Of a DNA stretch of 64,000 nucleotides, positions 9,985-20,800 are shown one piece after another. The stretch's first letter is position 1, and each line of letters starts with the position of its first letter. The DNA is from Spisula solida. Its lineage: Eukaryota > Mollusca > Bivalvia > Venerida > Mactridae. A model generated the notes under the pieces. That model worked only from the letters and a program-made list of their open reading frames with translations. It was not told where the DNA came from and searched no databases. Position numbers and translations under genes: made by a program. Location: assembly GCA_947247005.1 (NCBI GenBank), contig OX365950.1:51808761-51872760 (forward strand), given 5' to 3'.

Positions 9985-10103
9985 TGTAGGCGATAACTCA
10001 AGAACGATTTGCTCCAATATTTTTAAACTTCACATAGTCGTTGTTCAACAACAGTAGAAGACCCCTATTGATTTTGAGGTTAGCTGGTTAAAGGTCAAGG
10101 TCA
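9985..10103 (+). repeat. Second dispersed repeat with AGGTCAAGGTCA
   Basis: AACTCAAGAACGATTTGCTCC, GACCCCTATTGATTTTGAGG and AGGTCAAGGTCA (10092-10103) parallel the 9130 block. The 21-bp minisatellite starts 3-5 bp after this motif. Confidence 0.65.
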
Positions 10104-10105
10104 TT

Positions 10106-10607
10106 GCGGGGTGGAACACTATAATTTTGGGGTGGGACGCTATAATTTTGGGGTAGGACACTATAATTTTTTGGGGGAACACTATAATTGTGGGGTAGAA
10201 AACTATAATTTTGGGGTGGGACGCTATAATTTTTGGGGGGAACACTATAATTTTGGGGTGGAAAACTATAATTTTGGGGTAGGACACTATAATTTTTGGG
10301 GGGAACACTATAATTTTGGGGTGGGACGCTATAATTTTGGGGTGGAACACTATAATTTTGGGGTAGGACACTATAATTTTTGCGGTAGGACACTATAATT
10401 ATGGGGGGAACACTATAATTTTGGGGTGGAAAACTATAATTTTGGGGTAGGACACTATAATTTTTGGGGGGAACACTATAATTTTGGGGTGGGACGCTAT
10501 AATTTTGGGGTGGAACACTATAATTTTGGGATAGGACACTATAATTTTTGCGGTAGGACACTATAACTTTGGGGGGAACACTATAATTTTGGGGTGGGAA
10601 ACAATAA
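10106..10607 (+). repeat. 21-bp minisatellite, about 24 units
   Basis: Unit roughly ACTATAATTTTGGGGTGGAAC with variants (GGGACGC, GGAAAACT, TTTTTGGGGGG). The variant GGGACGC recurs at about 10134, 10218, 10323 and 10491, spaced 84, 105 and 168 bp, all multiples of 21; the last spacing reflects an eight-unit higher-order repeat. Because 21 is divisible by three and the unit lacks stops in several frames, long open frames appear on both strands. They are artefacts. Confidence 0.95.
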
Positions 10608-10864
10608 TTGTCAATGTTATTTCTACACAACCAATACATCTGATCAGGAATACAAGTGCGGGTTAATCTTAATCAAAATTGTATTTTCAACCGTTTTTCA
10701 TAAACATTTTTTGCTAGCGCTTAAATAAGTTTTTATCCATTTGTATTGTTTTGACGTGTGTTTTTGTATTAGTAAATGTGTACAAGCATAGAAAATGCAA
10801 CACCCTTTGTAGTATCGTAGTCACTATCAACCGGTCATGTGAAACAATCGAATTATTAATGTAA
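10608..10864. other. Short anonymous spacer
   Basis: AT-rich, no feature recognised. Confidence 0.4.
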
Positions 10865-11070
10865 AGCCTAGGTCCCACTGAGCATTTATTGCATCGCCGA
10901 TATACTCCCGATTTAAATCTATGAGCTATCAGAACAGGACTTCTGGAATAGGTTCCTCGCTTCGGGAAAAAAAGTGTATGATATCGAAAAGGAATTGTAA
11001 TGAATCGGGTGGTATCGGAAGAAACCGAGAGAACATCGCCGATGTGGAATTCCTCAGTGGGACATAAGCT
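10865..11070. mobile_element. 206-bp MITE, copy A (TAA target duplication)
   Basis: Ends AGCCTAGGTCCCACTGAG and (inverted) CTCAGTGGGACATAAGCT, flanked by TAA at 10862-10864 and 11071-11073. The interior has ATCGCCGAT and GGAATTCC blocks shared, in inverse order, with the copy at 12602-12806. A 3-bp TWA-type duplication is characteristic of PIF/Harbinger elements. No coding capacity. Confidence 0.75.
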
Positions 11071-11231
11071 TAAGGAGATCACTACGCAATGAACTATTTA
11101 TTACTCTTTAACGCTTAAATAGTTCTTTTAAAGAAAACTTCACATCATACTTTATTGTATAGATCGAAAACGAGTATTGAGCCGTGACTGCACGCTCTCT
11201 CTATATAGTGGATACCTTAATGTTTCTGCTC

Positions 11232-11525
11232 AGGTGGACAAGTGGTCCAGTGGTAAGAGCTACTGAATGCTGATCCGAAGGTTGTGGGTTCGATCCCAGC
11301 TCCAGTCGGTTTTAAACATAAATGTTTTTCAGTGTTTCCCACATAACGTAACTTAAATAACTAACAGTCTTTCCGACGAGACGTTAACCGAGGTCCCGTG
11401 TAAAAGAACCAGGGATGCCTCTGGAACTAGGGGCATCTTCTGTATCATGCACTATCCCCTAAAAACTTAACCTCTTCTGGGGGCCTCGCCCATATGGATT
11501 TCTGTTGGCGAGGATAAATAAAAGC
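11232..11525 (+). mobile_element. tRNA-derived SINE
   Basis: Pol III box A TGGTCCAGTGG (about 11253) and box B GGTTCGATCCC (about 11288) at tRNA-like spacing. A body follows with GACGAGACGTTAACCGAGG, a conserved-looking core, and an A/T-rich 3' end (GATAAATAAAAGC). It does not fold as a functional tRNA: no matching acceptor stem and no CCA-proximal structure. Boundaries are approximate; no target duplication was found. Confidence 0.75.
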
Positions 11526-11634
11526 ATATAAGCCGTGTAAGATTATGTACAGTAGAAACAGATACATTTCAACGTTTAAGGGAAGTAACCATTGGTTAGT
11601 TTGACATTTTGATACACAAGTACTATCCCCTGCC

Positions 11635-12019
11635 CTACGTTTTGTACGTGGAGGAAAACGGTTTCGTGGACTTAAAATAGACATATAAGATAGCCATTGA
11701 TATGATATATAAGTTTAGTGGACCTACGGCGACGTCGAAAGCAGGAAATGTAATGTCCAATGAGACGTCACGAATCTTATATTGTACATCACAATCGTGG
11801 GTAGTGCATAATTTGCGGCTGTTGATGAGAGGTGGTTGCACTAGAGAGGTTGCATGTTCAGTAAAGTCTCGTAACAAAGAAATCATATACAGTTTTGTAT
11901 ATGTATTGTTGTTGATCTTAGAGAGTTTGTTGCTGAAGCGAGTGGACCGCCTTAGAGAAGTCACGCTGTATATACAATACTATTCCGTCACTCTTATTAA
12001 AATATGGCAGATGGTACTT
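11635..12019. other. Open in both strands, unassigned; donor-like site at 12019
   Basis: A minus-strand frame (11964-11635) and a plus-strand frame (11702-12025) overlap; neither matches a family I know. On the minus strand TTTTAATTCAG|GTAAGTACC (near 12019) is a strong donor sequence, but the frames leading into it contain stops. A decayed gene or a non-coding exon is possible. Confidence 0.2.
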
Positions 12020-12601
12020 ACCTGAATTAAAACATTTACGTGCCGTGATCCCTACTTTCCAAACTATTTTCGTGCACCGCGGGACCAGTCATTGTATGCT
12101 TATCACGATATGGAGGGACCATTTATGCATTTAGTTTTAACTGCAATCGGTAGACCAAATATCTTATTTCACCCCACAACAAATGAAAAACGTTTTTCAG
12201 AAATGTATTTTGTAACCATGAAGTCAAGAAAATCATGAAGACAGTCTTAGAAAAGGATCTTCTAGAACACGCATACAAGGTAGGGACCATTCTATTCAAG
12301 AATAAAAGTGTTAAGTTCATTCGGAGCATCTCGACCATTCGCGGAATGACACCGATGATTCGGAATGCAGCTGGATCGTAGTTAACATGTTGTACCCAGA
12401 ATTATCCCGGTGTTTGTAAAATTAAACACAAGTTGACTTCGAATATTAATTGTTACAAAACTTTACTGCGCGCTCATTTTCTTGCGACTTACATTAAATG
12501 ATCATTTGTTTTTTCTTAAGTTTTGTGTATGTACAAGTATGGAGCAGTGGTCTTATTATACAACTGTAACTGTAACCGTTAGTTATCTGAGTTACACTGT
12601 A

Positions 12602-12806
12602 AGCCTAGGTCGCACTGGGGAATTCCACATTTCTTCCGATACCACCCGTTTCATCGCAATTCCTTCCGATATTAAACTGTCTCACGACTTCCCCGAAGCT
12701 TCTCCTAGACCACGAGGAACCAGTCCTGTTCCCGATGTCCTGAATGCTCATTAATTCAATCGGGAGTACATCGCCGAGGCAAAAAGTGCCCAGTGGAACC
12801 TAGGCT
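12602..12806. mobile_element. 205-bp MITE, copy B (inverted relative to copy A)
   Basis: Ends AGCCTAGGTCGCACTGGG and CCCAGTGGAACCTAGGCT, flanked by GTA at 12599-12601 and 12807-12809. The interior matches copy A in reverse orientation (GGAATTCCACAT and GATACCACCCG blocks). Confidence 0.75.
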
Positions 12807-12809
12807 GTA

Positions 12810-13264
12810 CTGGCACATAACATTTTGTATGGTTCGTGTGACAAATTCAATGATATTGTAATGATGATGATAATGATTTTATTAATAATTTTACTTTCTA
12901 TTGAAGTATTGAGTGAGGATTAAATAATAAAAAAACACTTAAAGACACATTATCTCTCCCAAAACTTTAATCCCGATCATCCAGTAAAAATACTTAATAC
13001 AAAGAATTAGGATGTTTTTTTTAGAGACGACCAATAATTAACGACACAGTGTTATCTATGTCAGTCAATATAGTATGCCAAAAATCACATTTAGTAAAAT
13101 GTATGGATGACAAAATACAATTTTTTCCAGAGTTGCTCCCCTTAGGCTATATATTAGGCATTTATTGTTTACATTTCGGTTGGACATATACCCTTATTTA
13201 CTCAGTTGTGATAATAAACAAGCAGCGATTGCTTCGTAAGTTTGCATGCACACGTCAGTGACAT
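12810..13264. other. Intergenic, nothing recognised
   Basis: A short GATGATGATAATG simple repeat near 12862; otherwise no structure. Confidence 0.45.
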
Positions 13265-13601
13265 CAAGGTAATGCCATATATTTGCCAATATTATTTATT
13301 CAGTGGTTACTGGGATATTCACGTGTTTAGCCATTCTACTACTTGTATTATTAGCAACACTGTCCTTGTTATGATAAACTGTCATGATGAAATGCCTACT
13401 GGCTTGTTGAATGGTTTTAGAAAATTGCATCGATATAGAAGATGGCCGACATTAAGCCACATTAAATAAGCATTGACGTCATCATTGGTCGGACAGATGT
13501 CACACTGAATATATGACATAAAATACAATTCCATTTGTAAACTAAAATATACATGAACGTATGTAATAGATCAAAAAAACTTTACAAGTATTTTATTTAG
13601 A

Positions 13602-14710
13602 CACAGGAATTTGAAGTTCTATCAATAAAATATTATACAAGTCGGTCCATCACAAATCACTCTATACGTACATATAATACTGAAGGAACGCAACGCCTCC
13701 CCCCCAAAATGGAATCCCGTAGCCTGTGCTAACAAAATAAAAGATACAAGCGATCAAGTTAGCTCATTCGACCGAGAATATTTATATGTACCTCATGCAA
13801 CAGAAAATATTAACTTTCGTCAGATATTACGGGATATATTCCTTATTTCCTTCACGAAATGTCAAAATCTAGTACATCGTCGGTGTCATTCTGCCATTTG
13901 GTGTCGTCACAAAACCACGCCTTCAGGCAAATATTAAATTACATTTAAGGGGATAGGATAGACGAGCAAGATTAGCAATGAAAGTGTTGCCAAGCTATGT
14001 TAGATATGCTTTATTAATGCGTATTTGTTGATTAACTCTAAGGGTAAATATAGAACATTATAATGCTATGTCTGTTATGTCCACCAACTTTTAACTTGAA
14101 GAAAAAACGCTTTCTGAAAATATGCCCTATCGCACTATAGAATGCCCTTAAGTGTTTATACAAAGTGGGAATGACTCTAGACTTCCAAATTGATCATTTT
14201 GCATTTATCTTCAACCGTTGCACGTTTTCCTCGTGGCAAATCAGTAATATTTACAAACCAGTAACATTCCTTAGCTACTCACTTGGATCGGTGCACGAGT
14301 TTATCGTGTGCAAATAGTGGGCCGATGTGTTAAAAATAACAAAATCAACTGACCGTGAGTGGAAAATACCGGGTTTCCCATATAAAAACTCAGCTCGGGC
14401 GTGGTTTGTGTAGAGACAGAATGGCACAAACGATGTACTAGATATTGAACTTTGAGAAGTAAATCACGAATAGATCGCGCAAATTCAGGAAAATATATTG
14501 ATTGTCGATTTGATTGGGTACATTTAAGTTTTCTTCGTCAAATCAGCTAACTTGATCGCTTGTATCTTTTATTTTGCACAGGCTACGAGATTCCATTTTG
14601 GAGGGGGGGGGGAATGCGTTGCGTTCCTTCAGTATTATATATACGTATAGAGTGATTTGTGGTGAACCGACTTGTATAATATTTTATTGATAGAACTTCA
14701 AATTCTAGTG
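13602..14710. mobile_element. 1.1-kb long-TIR foldback element, hAT-like ends
   Basis: Ends CACAGGAATTTGAAGTTC and (inverted) CACTAGAATTTGAAGTTC, flanked by ATTTAGA at 13595-13601 and 14711-14717 (7 of 8 positions if extended). The arms pair for about 190 bp at high identity and then, after a divergent gap, again to about 13925/14390 (CTAGTACATCG, GTCATTCTG and AAACCACGCC blocks). The CAC...GTG ends and the 7-8-bp duplication suggest hAT. No transposase frame. Absent from the matching place in copy II (near 36940). Confidence 0.75.
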
Positions 14711-15251
14711 ATTTAGATATACTACTTGTGGTTATACTGAATCATAGCTTAATCACCTATAATCATACAACTAACACTTGCATAATATAAAACCTTTTGG
14801 TTCACTATGATGATCGGATCTTTAATTGTAAGTTTGCCTGAGACGTAGAATTGAATGTTGGATTCTGTTTCAATGTTTTTGTTTATTAGAATACAAATGC
14901 GCCAAATACGAGGGGTGATCAATATATTCGAAGACTTTCCTTCTAAGTTTTTAAATATTGATTCTAGAACAATGGAATTACCAGGCAATATAGATCTATC
15001 AATTATCTAGCGTTTTAATTAATTAATTATATTGTGACATCACAATGTTCTTGATGACGTCACTTATTGTGACCAAGGTGCAGCGCGCACCGTCGAGCAT
15101 GACGGACAATAAATAATCACAGAGCAACGGAATTTCATTAAGATTGACGCATAACTTGGAAAATCCTTGCGATAACTCGAAGATGACTAGACAAACATGT
15201 ATGGGGATTCTTTGCACTCCAAATCAGTGGTCTACACATGGTTTCGTTGTT

Positions 15252-16208
15252 TATGTGATCGTAGGGACTCTATCAAACTGACGCCATGGTAAAATAAGAA
15301 TAAACGGAAGAATTAAGACAGAGTTAGGGATACTCCTCCTTAATTTCTGAGAAAAAAGAGGCATATTTCTGAACGATATGTTCCTGGCGAACTCTACGAT
15401 CAGTATAGATTACAAAACACTAAATCTGTCATTCCATTTGAAAGGAGTTCTTTAGAAATTGCGCCCTAAACTTGTTAGGTCGTGATTCCTCCTTCATCGG
15501 GATAATGCTACCGTGTAAAGCCAACCGCTTTTTTCAGAGTTTTAAGTCCAGTAACGCAACGAGACAAGTTTTATTCCGCCTTACATTCCAGAGTTGGCTA
15601 TTTATTTCAAGATAAAATCACAAAACAACAATTGACGGCAGTAATCATAATTTAATTTTTGTAATTGCTTATTCAAAGCTGACATACAAATATTACTTAA
15701 ACGATATATAGTAATGCACGTTGTTATACATGTAATATATATAGACTTGCCTTATAAGCATAATTAAATGAATTAAATTAAAGTGGCGTAGAATGGCCAT
15801 GTTGACTTGGACTCTAACGGGTCACGCTGTTCGAGTTACGAATGCCTAACACAAGGCAGCAACCGAGGGCATAAGTCAGCGGTTTATTATCAAACTGTAA
15901 TATTGATTTATTATAACAAACTACCGATTACACTCCGAGTACCGATATAAACCGAGTACATTCCGAGCACTCAAGTAACCGAGTACGCTCGATGCACTCA
16001 TAACAAACCGAGTACGCTCTGGGCACTCAATATATACCGAGTACGCTCCAGGCAGCACTCATAAGAGATCGAGTACGCGCCAGGTACTCGAGATAACCAA
16101 TATCGGGACGTACGCTCCAAGTACCCCGTAATAATACCAGGTAATCATGACTACAATAAGTATGTATTTTAACCAAATGAGACTTATCTAAACAAATGAG
16201 ACCTTTTA
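15252..16208 (+). repeat. 0.95-kb direct repeat X, copy 1
   Basis: Begins TATGTGATCGTAGGGACTC and ends CAAATGAGACCTTTTA. Repeated at 18655-19874 with a few percent divergence by eye. Both copies abut unit Y exactly, giving an X-Y-X layout like a terminal-repeat element. No TG...CA ends and no flanking duplication were seen. It contains a minisatellite (15930-16140). Confidence 0.85.
15930..16140 (+). repeat. CCGAGTACGCTCC minisatellite inside X copy 1
   Basis: Irregular units of about 30-35 bp with ACCGAGTACGCTCYRGGCAC; homologous to 19595-19805 in copy 2, which differs in unit number near its right end. Confidence 0.75.
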
Positions 16209-16210
16209 TC

Positions 16211-18654
16211 TTATTTAACATAGGTCTTCTAGCTATATAACACTTGTATTCAAAAGTTTGTTTGCCTCTTTTTGACCGCTTCCCTAGACTTGACGTCTAT
16301 TCAGTAATTCATGACGTTCTCAAGATGTCCACCCTTCTTACGTTTTTTCTTCTTTGACTTCTTTTAAACTATTGATAACATTTGCACATGTGTATAAACT
16401 GTTCTTCTGACCTTCTCTTTTGACGTTTCTCGTGAGCATAGACGTGTCTTTGGCTATGTGTTGTATACTAGCGATTTCAAATAGCCCCACAAGAAGAATT
16501 CGCAATGATTTTGATCCGGGCTGTTGGCGGGCCATGTCACACCACAGTGATATTTCCTGGAAATTACTTTGGTTCCAACTGTTTAAAGGAATTCATCCAA
16601 CCCCTTATGTACAATGTGTGGCCCTTGCACATCTTGCATGAGCTAGTCATCATTCAAACAATAAATCATCTGCGGTGTTTAGGAATGAGCTGTTTTAACA
16701 AAGATAAGTAACTGATTGAGTTTATTTCTTTCTATTGTGCTCTCTGAATCGCTAGTGTACAATCTAAAGCCAACGGACACATATGCTGCTGAGGAACATC
16801 AAAAGAGAAGGTTAGAAGATCAGGTAAGACACATGTGCAAATGCAATTGATAGTCTAGGACAAAATAAGGTAATTTTGGAAAATTGACATTTTTCTAATG
16901 TACAAATGTGTTAAGGAGAAAGCGGATATTTCTTCCCAAGGGGATCAATTCAGCAATGACACAGACGGGGTCGAACCAGGAACCACTCAGTCCTAAACTG
17001 CTGATTTGATGTTTATTTTCCAACAAATGAATACCCCGAAATTGTGAATCGTGTTCTTCATATTGATATCCTTGTAATCCCCACGATTACTAGTAATCGA
17101 TTTTTCAAACCCCACGACAATGCAATGTTATCAAATTCCACGAAATTTGATACCCGCGAAAATACGTGATTTTACTGTATACTTTTTTCTATCAACCCGT
17201 TCATAGTTTTAAATCAATGTATTCAATACATTTAACATTCTTACGCAGCAACTTGCGAACGTTTGGTTAAATTCACAAGTGTAGGAATTTGCGTAAGAGA
17301 ACTGTTTATACTTAGATTCAAGAGACATTTACTACTTTCGGGATGAACGTAAATCATTACCACATTGTGTGAACTGAGATCTAGTGATTCACACATAGAC
17401 AACTGTTCACACCATGCTGCCCTAGAGCAACATTTATCTACAACAAACACATTCCGTAATGGCGTATAATTGCAAACAGTGAAGCGCAAAGGCAACAAAT
17501 TGCGTCTATAAGTGGCGACGGTTACAAGGCCATCTGGGAATCCAGTTATTGAGAAGAGATACAAGAATCTTTTTTTGACGTACGTATTTCAATAAAGATA
17601 TTTTCTTAACAAAAGCGAAAACAATTTCTTCAGACGATAAATGTTGAAAAATGTGCATTTAAGTATATTGATTGCGTCTTATAGAAAATATGAACTCGTT
17701 CTATACAAATCTGACTGCAATGATTTCTAAGATTAATGGGATAACTGTATATTCAGGAAGAAGTTGAAACAAGCGTGGTGTGGACTACATGCACTGGTTT
17801 ATACAGCATTAGTAGTAGTTTATAGTATTGGTTGAGGATATGGCGCTTGAATTGAAAACGCTCCCGTAGGGGCATCCAAAGGGTGTTGGTAGAGCATGGG
17901 TATACATACCATTTTTGAGGTGAAATAAGTATTTATTGTAATAAGAAAAGTAACAAAGAAAGGATGCAAATAGTCGAGAAGGGTATATTGTTGTTAAAGA
18001 CACTGATTGGAAGTAACCACAAGAAAAGCATTTAGAGTTAAGAAGGGATTAGGGACATGACTTGATCTAAGCAAGTTCTGTGGTGAACAGCCCGTCTTAG
18101 GTTGAACATGAGTCAAGTGCTAAAACAAATACAACAACAAAAACGTCACAGGACTGCGTCAACAAATAGTATATAGATGTGCATGCAAACGCATTTGTTT
18201 TGGACAAACACTTTTCAAGCGCTCCACCTAGCTTACGCACCGACTGCCAAACCCTTCGCTTTCCAAATGATTTTACTTTGTGCGCACAAAGAGTATCCGT
18301 ACATTCTCTCATTTTAGAAAAAGAGGGGTTTAGCATGCGTAGTATTGTCATTTTGGTCAAAGAGGGTTCGACACTCACATTATGCAAACGGAATCCATCA
18401 ATACTAACTAATTTTATCTACTGCCAGGACAAACGTAGCTGTGGTTGCTTGAACACAATTGTTAAATCATAAGTACGGTCAAAATAGACATTTAGTTGAT
18501 ATATTAGGAAAACATCGACCCTAACTGAACGAGAGGCGAGAAGAAATAGTTCTAATTAAATACAAATAAACATCGATTTCGCTGATATGGTATCTGTCAA
18601 ATATACATCATCAATCATGAACAGTTTATACGGTAAACTAGGAGAAAACCTCAC
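16211..18654 (+). repeat. 2.4-kb unit Y, copy 1
   Basis: Aligns almost base for base with 30832-35848, apart from two large insertions there. The shared start is TTATTTAACATAGGTCTTC and the shared end GGAGAAAACC(T)CACT. Identity is in the high nineties by eye, much higher than for the surrounding segmental duplication. It includes a remnant SINE B box (16968-16990, minus strand) and short frames on both strands that are not conserved as proteins. No terminal repeats of its own were recognised. Confidence 0.85.
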
Positions 18655-19147
18655 TATGTGATCGTAGGGACTCTGTCAAACTGATGCCATGGTAAAACAA
18701 GAATAAACGGAAGAATTATGACAGAGTTAGGGATACTCCTCCTTAATTTCTGAGAAAAAAGAGGCATATTTCTGAACGATATGTTCCTGGCGAACTCTAC
18801 GATCAGTAAAGATTACAAAACAATAAATCGTTCATTCCATTTGAAAGGAGTTCTTTAGCAATTGCGCCCTAAACTTGTTAGGTCGTGATTCCTCCTTCAT
18901 CGGGATAATGCTACCGTGTAAAGCCAACCGCTTTTTTCAGAGTTTTAAGTCCAGTAACGCAACGAGACAAGTTTTATTCCGCCTTTCATTCCAGAGTTGG
19001 CTATTTATTCCAAGATAAATTCACAAAACAACAATTGACGACAGTAATCATAATTTAATTTTTGTAATTGCCTTTTCAAAGCTGACATACAAATATTACT
19101 TAAACGATATAAAGTAATGCACGTTGTTATACATGTAATATATATAG

Positions 19148-19401
19148 TTTATACTAATTTATTTAAGGTCGATTGTGAAACAAGTTTTTCAAACTTATAT
19201 TAATCACTCTCGGCACCTCATTCCTGATGTTATTCATCGCCACGAGGGTATGAGAGAAGAGAAACCAGTTTCCCTTTTATGCTGAGCGTCTAGCAAGGGA
19301 GCATCTGGTACCATTTTTATTTCGTCTTTGGTACCCGTGACCTCCCGCACTCGAAGCGAACGCTCAACCACTAGACTATCGAGGAGAGGGTTACTATATT
19401 A
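19148..19401 (-). mobile_element. 254-bp tRNA-derived SINE with 12-bp TSDs
   Basis: Flanked by TAATATATATAG at 19136-19147 and 19402-19413; X copy 1 has a single TAATATATATAG at the matching place (15733-15744), an empty site. On the minus strand the element starts with a tRNA-like head: box A TAGTCTAGTGG followed by a weak box B (GTCACGGGTACC). The body has GAATGAGGTGCCGAGAGTG and the 3' end TAAATAAATTAGTATAAAC. This is a clean, comparatively recent insertion. Confidence 0.9.
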
Positions 19402-19594
19402 TAATATATATAGACTTGCCTTATAAGCATAATTATGTAAATGAATTAAATTAAAGTGGCGTAGAATGGCCATGTTGACTTGGACTCTAACGGGTCACGC
19501 TGTTCGAGTTAAGAATGTCTAACACAAGGCAGCAACCGAGGGCATAAGTCAGCGGTTTATTATCAAACTGTAATATTGATTTATTATAATAAAC

Positions 19595-19805
19595 TACCGA
19601 TTACACTCCGAGTACCGATATAAACCGAGTACATTCCATGCACTCGTAAGAAACCGAGTAGGCTCTGGGCACTCAATATATACCGAGTACGCTCCAGGCA
19701 GCACTCATAAGAGATCGAGTACGCGCCAGGTACTCGAGATAACCAATATCGGGACGTACGCTCCAAGTACCCCGTAATAATACCAGGTACGCTCCAGGCA
19801 CCGTG
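19595..19805 (+). repeat. CCGAGTACGCTCC minisatellite inside X copy 2
   Basis: Counterpart of 15930-16140. One unit (CAGGTACGCTCCAGGCACC) near 19795 is missing from copy 1, and one unit present in copy 1 is missing here. Confidence 0.75.
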
Positions 19806-19874
19806 TAAAATCATGACTACAATAAGTATGTATTTTAACCAAATGTGACTTATCTAAACAAATGAGACCTTTTA

Positions 19875-20199
19875 AGATATGCCAGCTTTTTTTTTGAGTC
19901 AACGCTCGGACAAGTCTTTAATGCTCATAAAAAACTACAGTCATGTGACTGACATTTGTAACCATAGGGACCTCAGCCACCACTGGTAACTCCGTAGAGA
20001 CCGAGAGAAACCCCATGGAAATGAAAAAATATATTTTGTATTGAGTCATTGTTAATAAAATAATATATTTGCCCTCGGTTGCCTCAAAGCGACAGAATTT
20101 TCCGCCACGGAATGAAGAATAATATAAAATTTGACATCTGTATTTTATTTATTTTCATTTCCCCCAAAATTCTTATACTTTATCATATAAAATGCCTTC
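19875..20199. other. Spacer between X copy 2 and the retrotransposon
   Basis: Probably includes the 3' untranslated end of the Ngaro-like element. CCCTCGGTTGCCT near 20071 resembles, inverted, GGCAGCAACCGAGGGC in the X repeats (about 15856 and 19526). No gene. Confidence 0.35.
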
Positions 20200-20214
20200 G
20201 CGAATGGCATTAAG

Positions 20215-20720
20215 TTAAAATTCCAAACCAACTTCGGACAAGTGTACGCCCATCATCGCGAAAGAACCCAGGTGTCAGGACGTCGATGTCCACAGTAATT
20301 TGTTTAGTGCATTGTTTTCGTCCCATCACGTTCACACGTTTGCGTTTTTTTTAATGGCATTTAAATTACGGGCGTGTTCTCCCCAGGTAACTCTAGGAAG
20401 AATGTCAACCCATATCAATTTAACATCGGCGAAAGCTTGGCGAACATAATTAACTGCCTGTATTATTAAATGGAAAATGCACTTTAATGAATGTTTAGTA
20501 AGATCGTTGCCGCCTAAATGAAATAGTAAAACTTTAGGACAGCTCCTAAACAATAAGGGGATTTGCAAAGAGCTGGTTAGATCGTCAAGGCTCATACCCC
20601 TCTTACACCACCAAGCCACTGTAATTTTGTCCGGTAGCCTCAAGTTTTCCCTTTGACGGTCAGCAGCCCGTACCCCAGCCCAATACGGTATAGAATCCCC
20701 AATGATCCATACGTCTGTAA
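20215..20720 (-). pseudogene. SGNH hydrolase domain of the retrotransposon
   Basis: SGNH (GDSL-type) esterase domain; its role in these elements is not established. Visible blocks: VWIIGDSIPYWAG with the nucleophile-Ser block GDS (about 20690-20718), LLFHLGGNDL with the GND block (about 20500-20535), VKLIWVDILPRVTWG (about 20385-20430), and near 20233-20262 the block V sequence, where D-G is followed by V-H only if a single extra G is discounted. So all canonical blocks of the family are detectable, but a +1 shift separates the last Asp/His block from the rest. The frame is open from above 20720 to 20332. It lies just downstream of the recombinase, as in Ngaro elements. Confidence 0.75.
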
Positions 20721-20800
20721 CGACAAAAGAATGAATTGTCTAACCTGTATTCACATATGATAAACATCATATATTACAAGCCTCGACAAAAATCAAACCC

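Larger units (their letters stand above)
18655..19874 (+). repeat. 0.95-kb direct repeat X, copy 2 (with SINE insertion)
   Basis: Same as 15252-16208 but interrupted at 19148-19401 by a SINE. Without that insert and its duplicated site the length is about 954 bp. It ends at CTTTTA, where similarity to copy 1 stops. Confidence 0.85.

Noticed and set aside
10045..10639. Open frames with NYSVPPQ or PKIIVFHP repeats on both strands
   Set aside because: Product of the 21-bp minisatellite; the unit length is a multiple of three and lacks stops.
11232..11320. tRNA gene
   Set aside because: Boxes A and B are good, but acceptor and anticodon stems do not pair and a SINE body follows; also true of 19385, 33383, 33870 and 59535.
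11702..12025. 107-codon plus frame
   Set aside because: Overlapped by an equally long minus frame; neither has a recognisable domain or conserved context.
17241..17564. 107-codon minus frame also open in unit Y copy 2 (33013-32741)
   Set aside because: Its conservation only mirrors the high overall identity of the two Y copies; differences include amino-acid changes and different ends, and no domain is recognisable.
15252..19874. LTR retrotransposon (X as LTRs)
   Set aside because: No TG...CA ends, no target-site duplication, no primer-binding site recognised, no gag/pol in the internal region, and the internal unit exists elsewhere without X.
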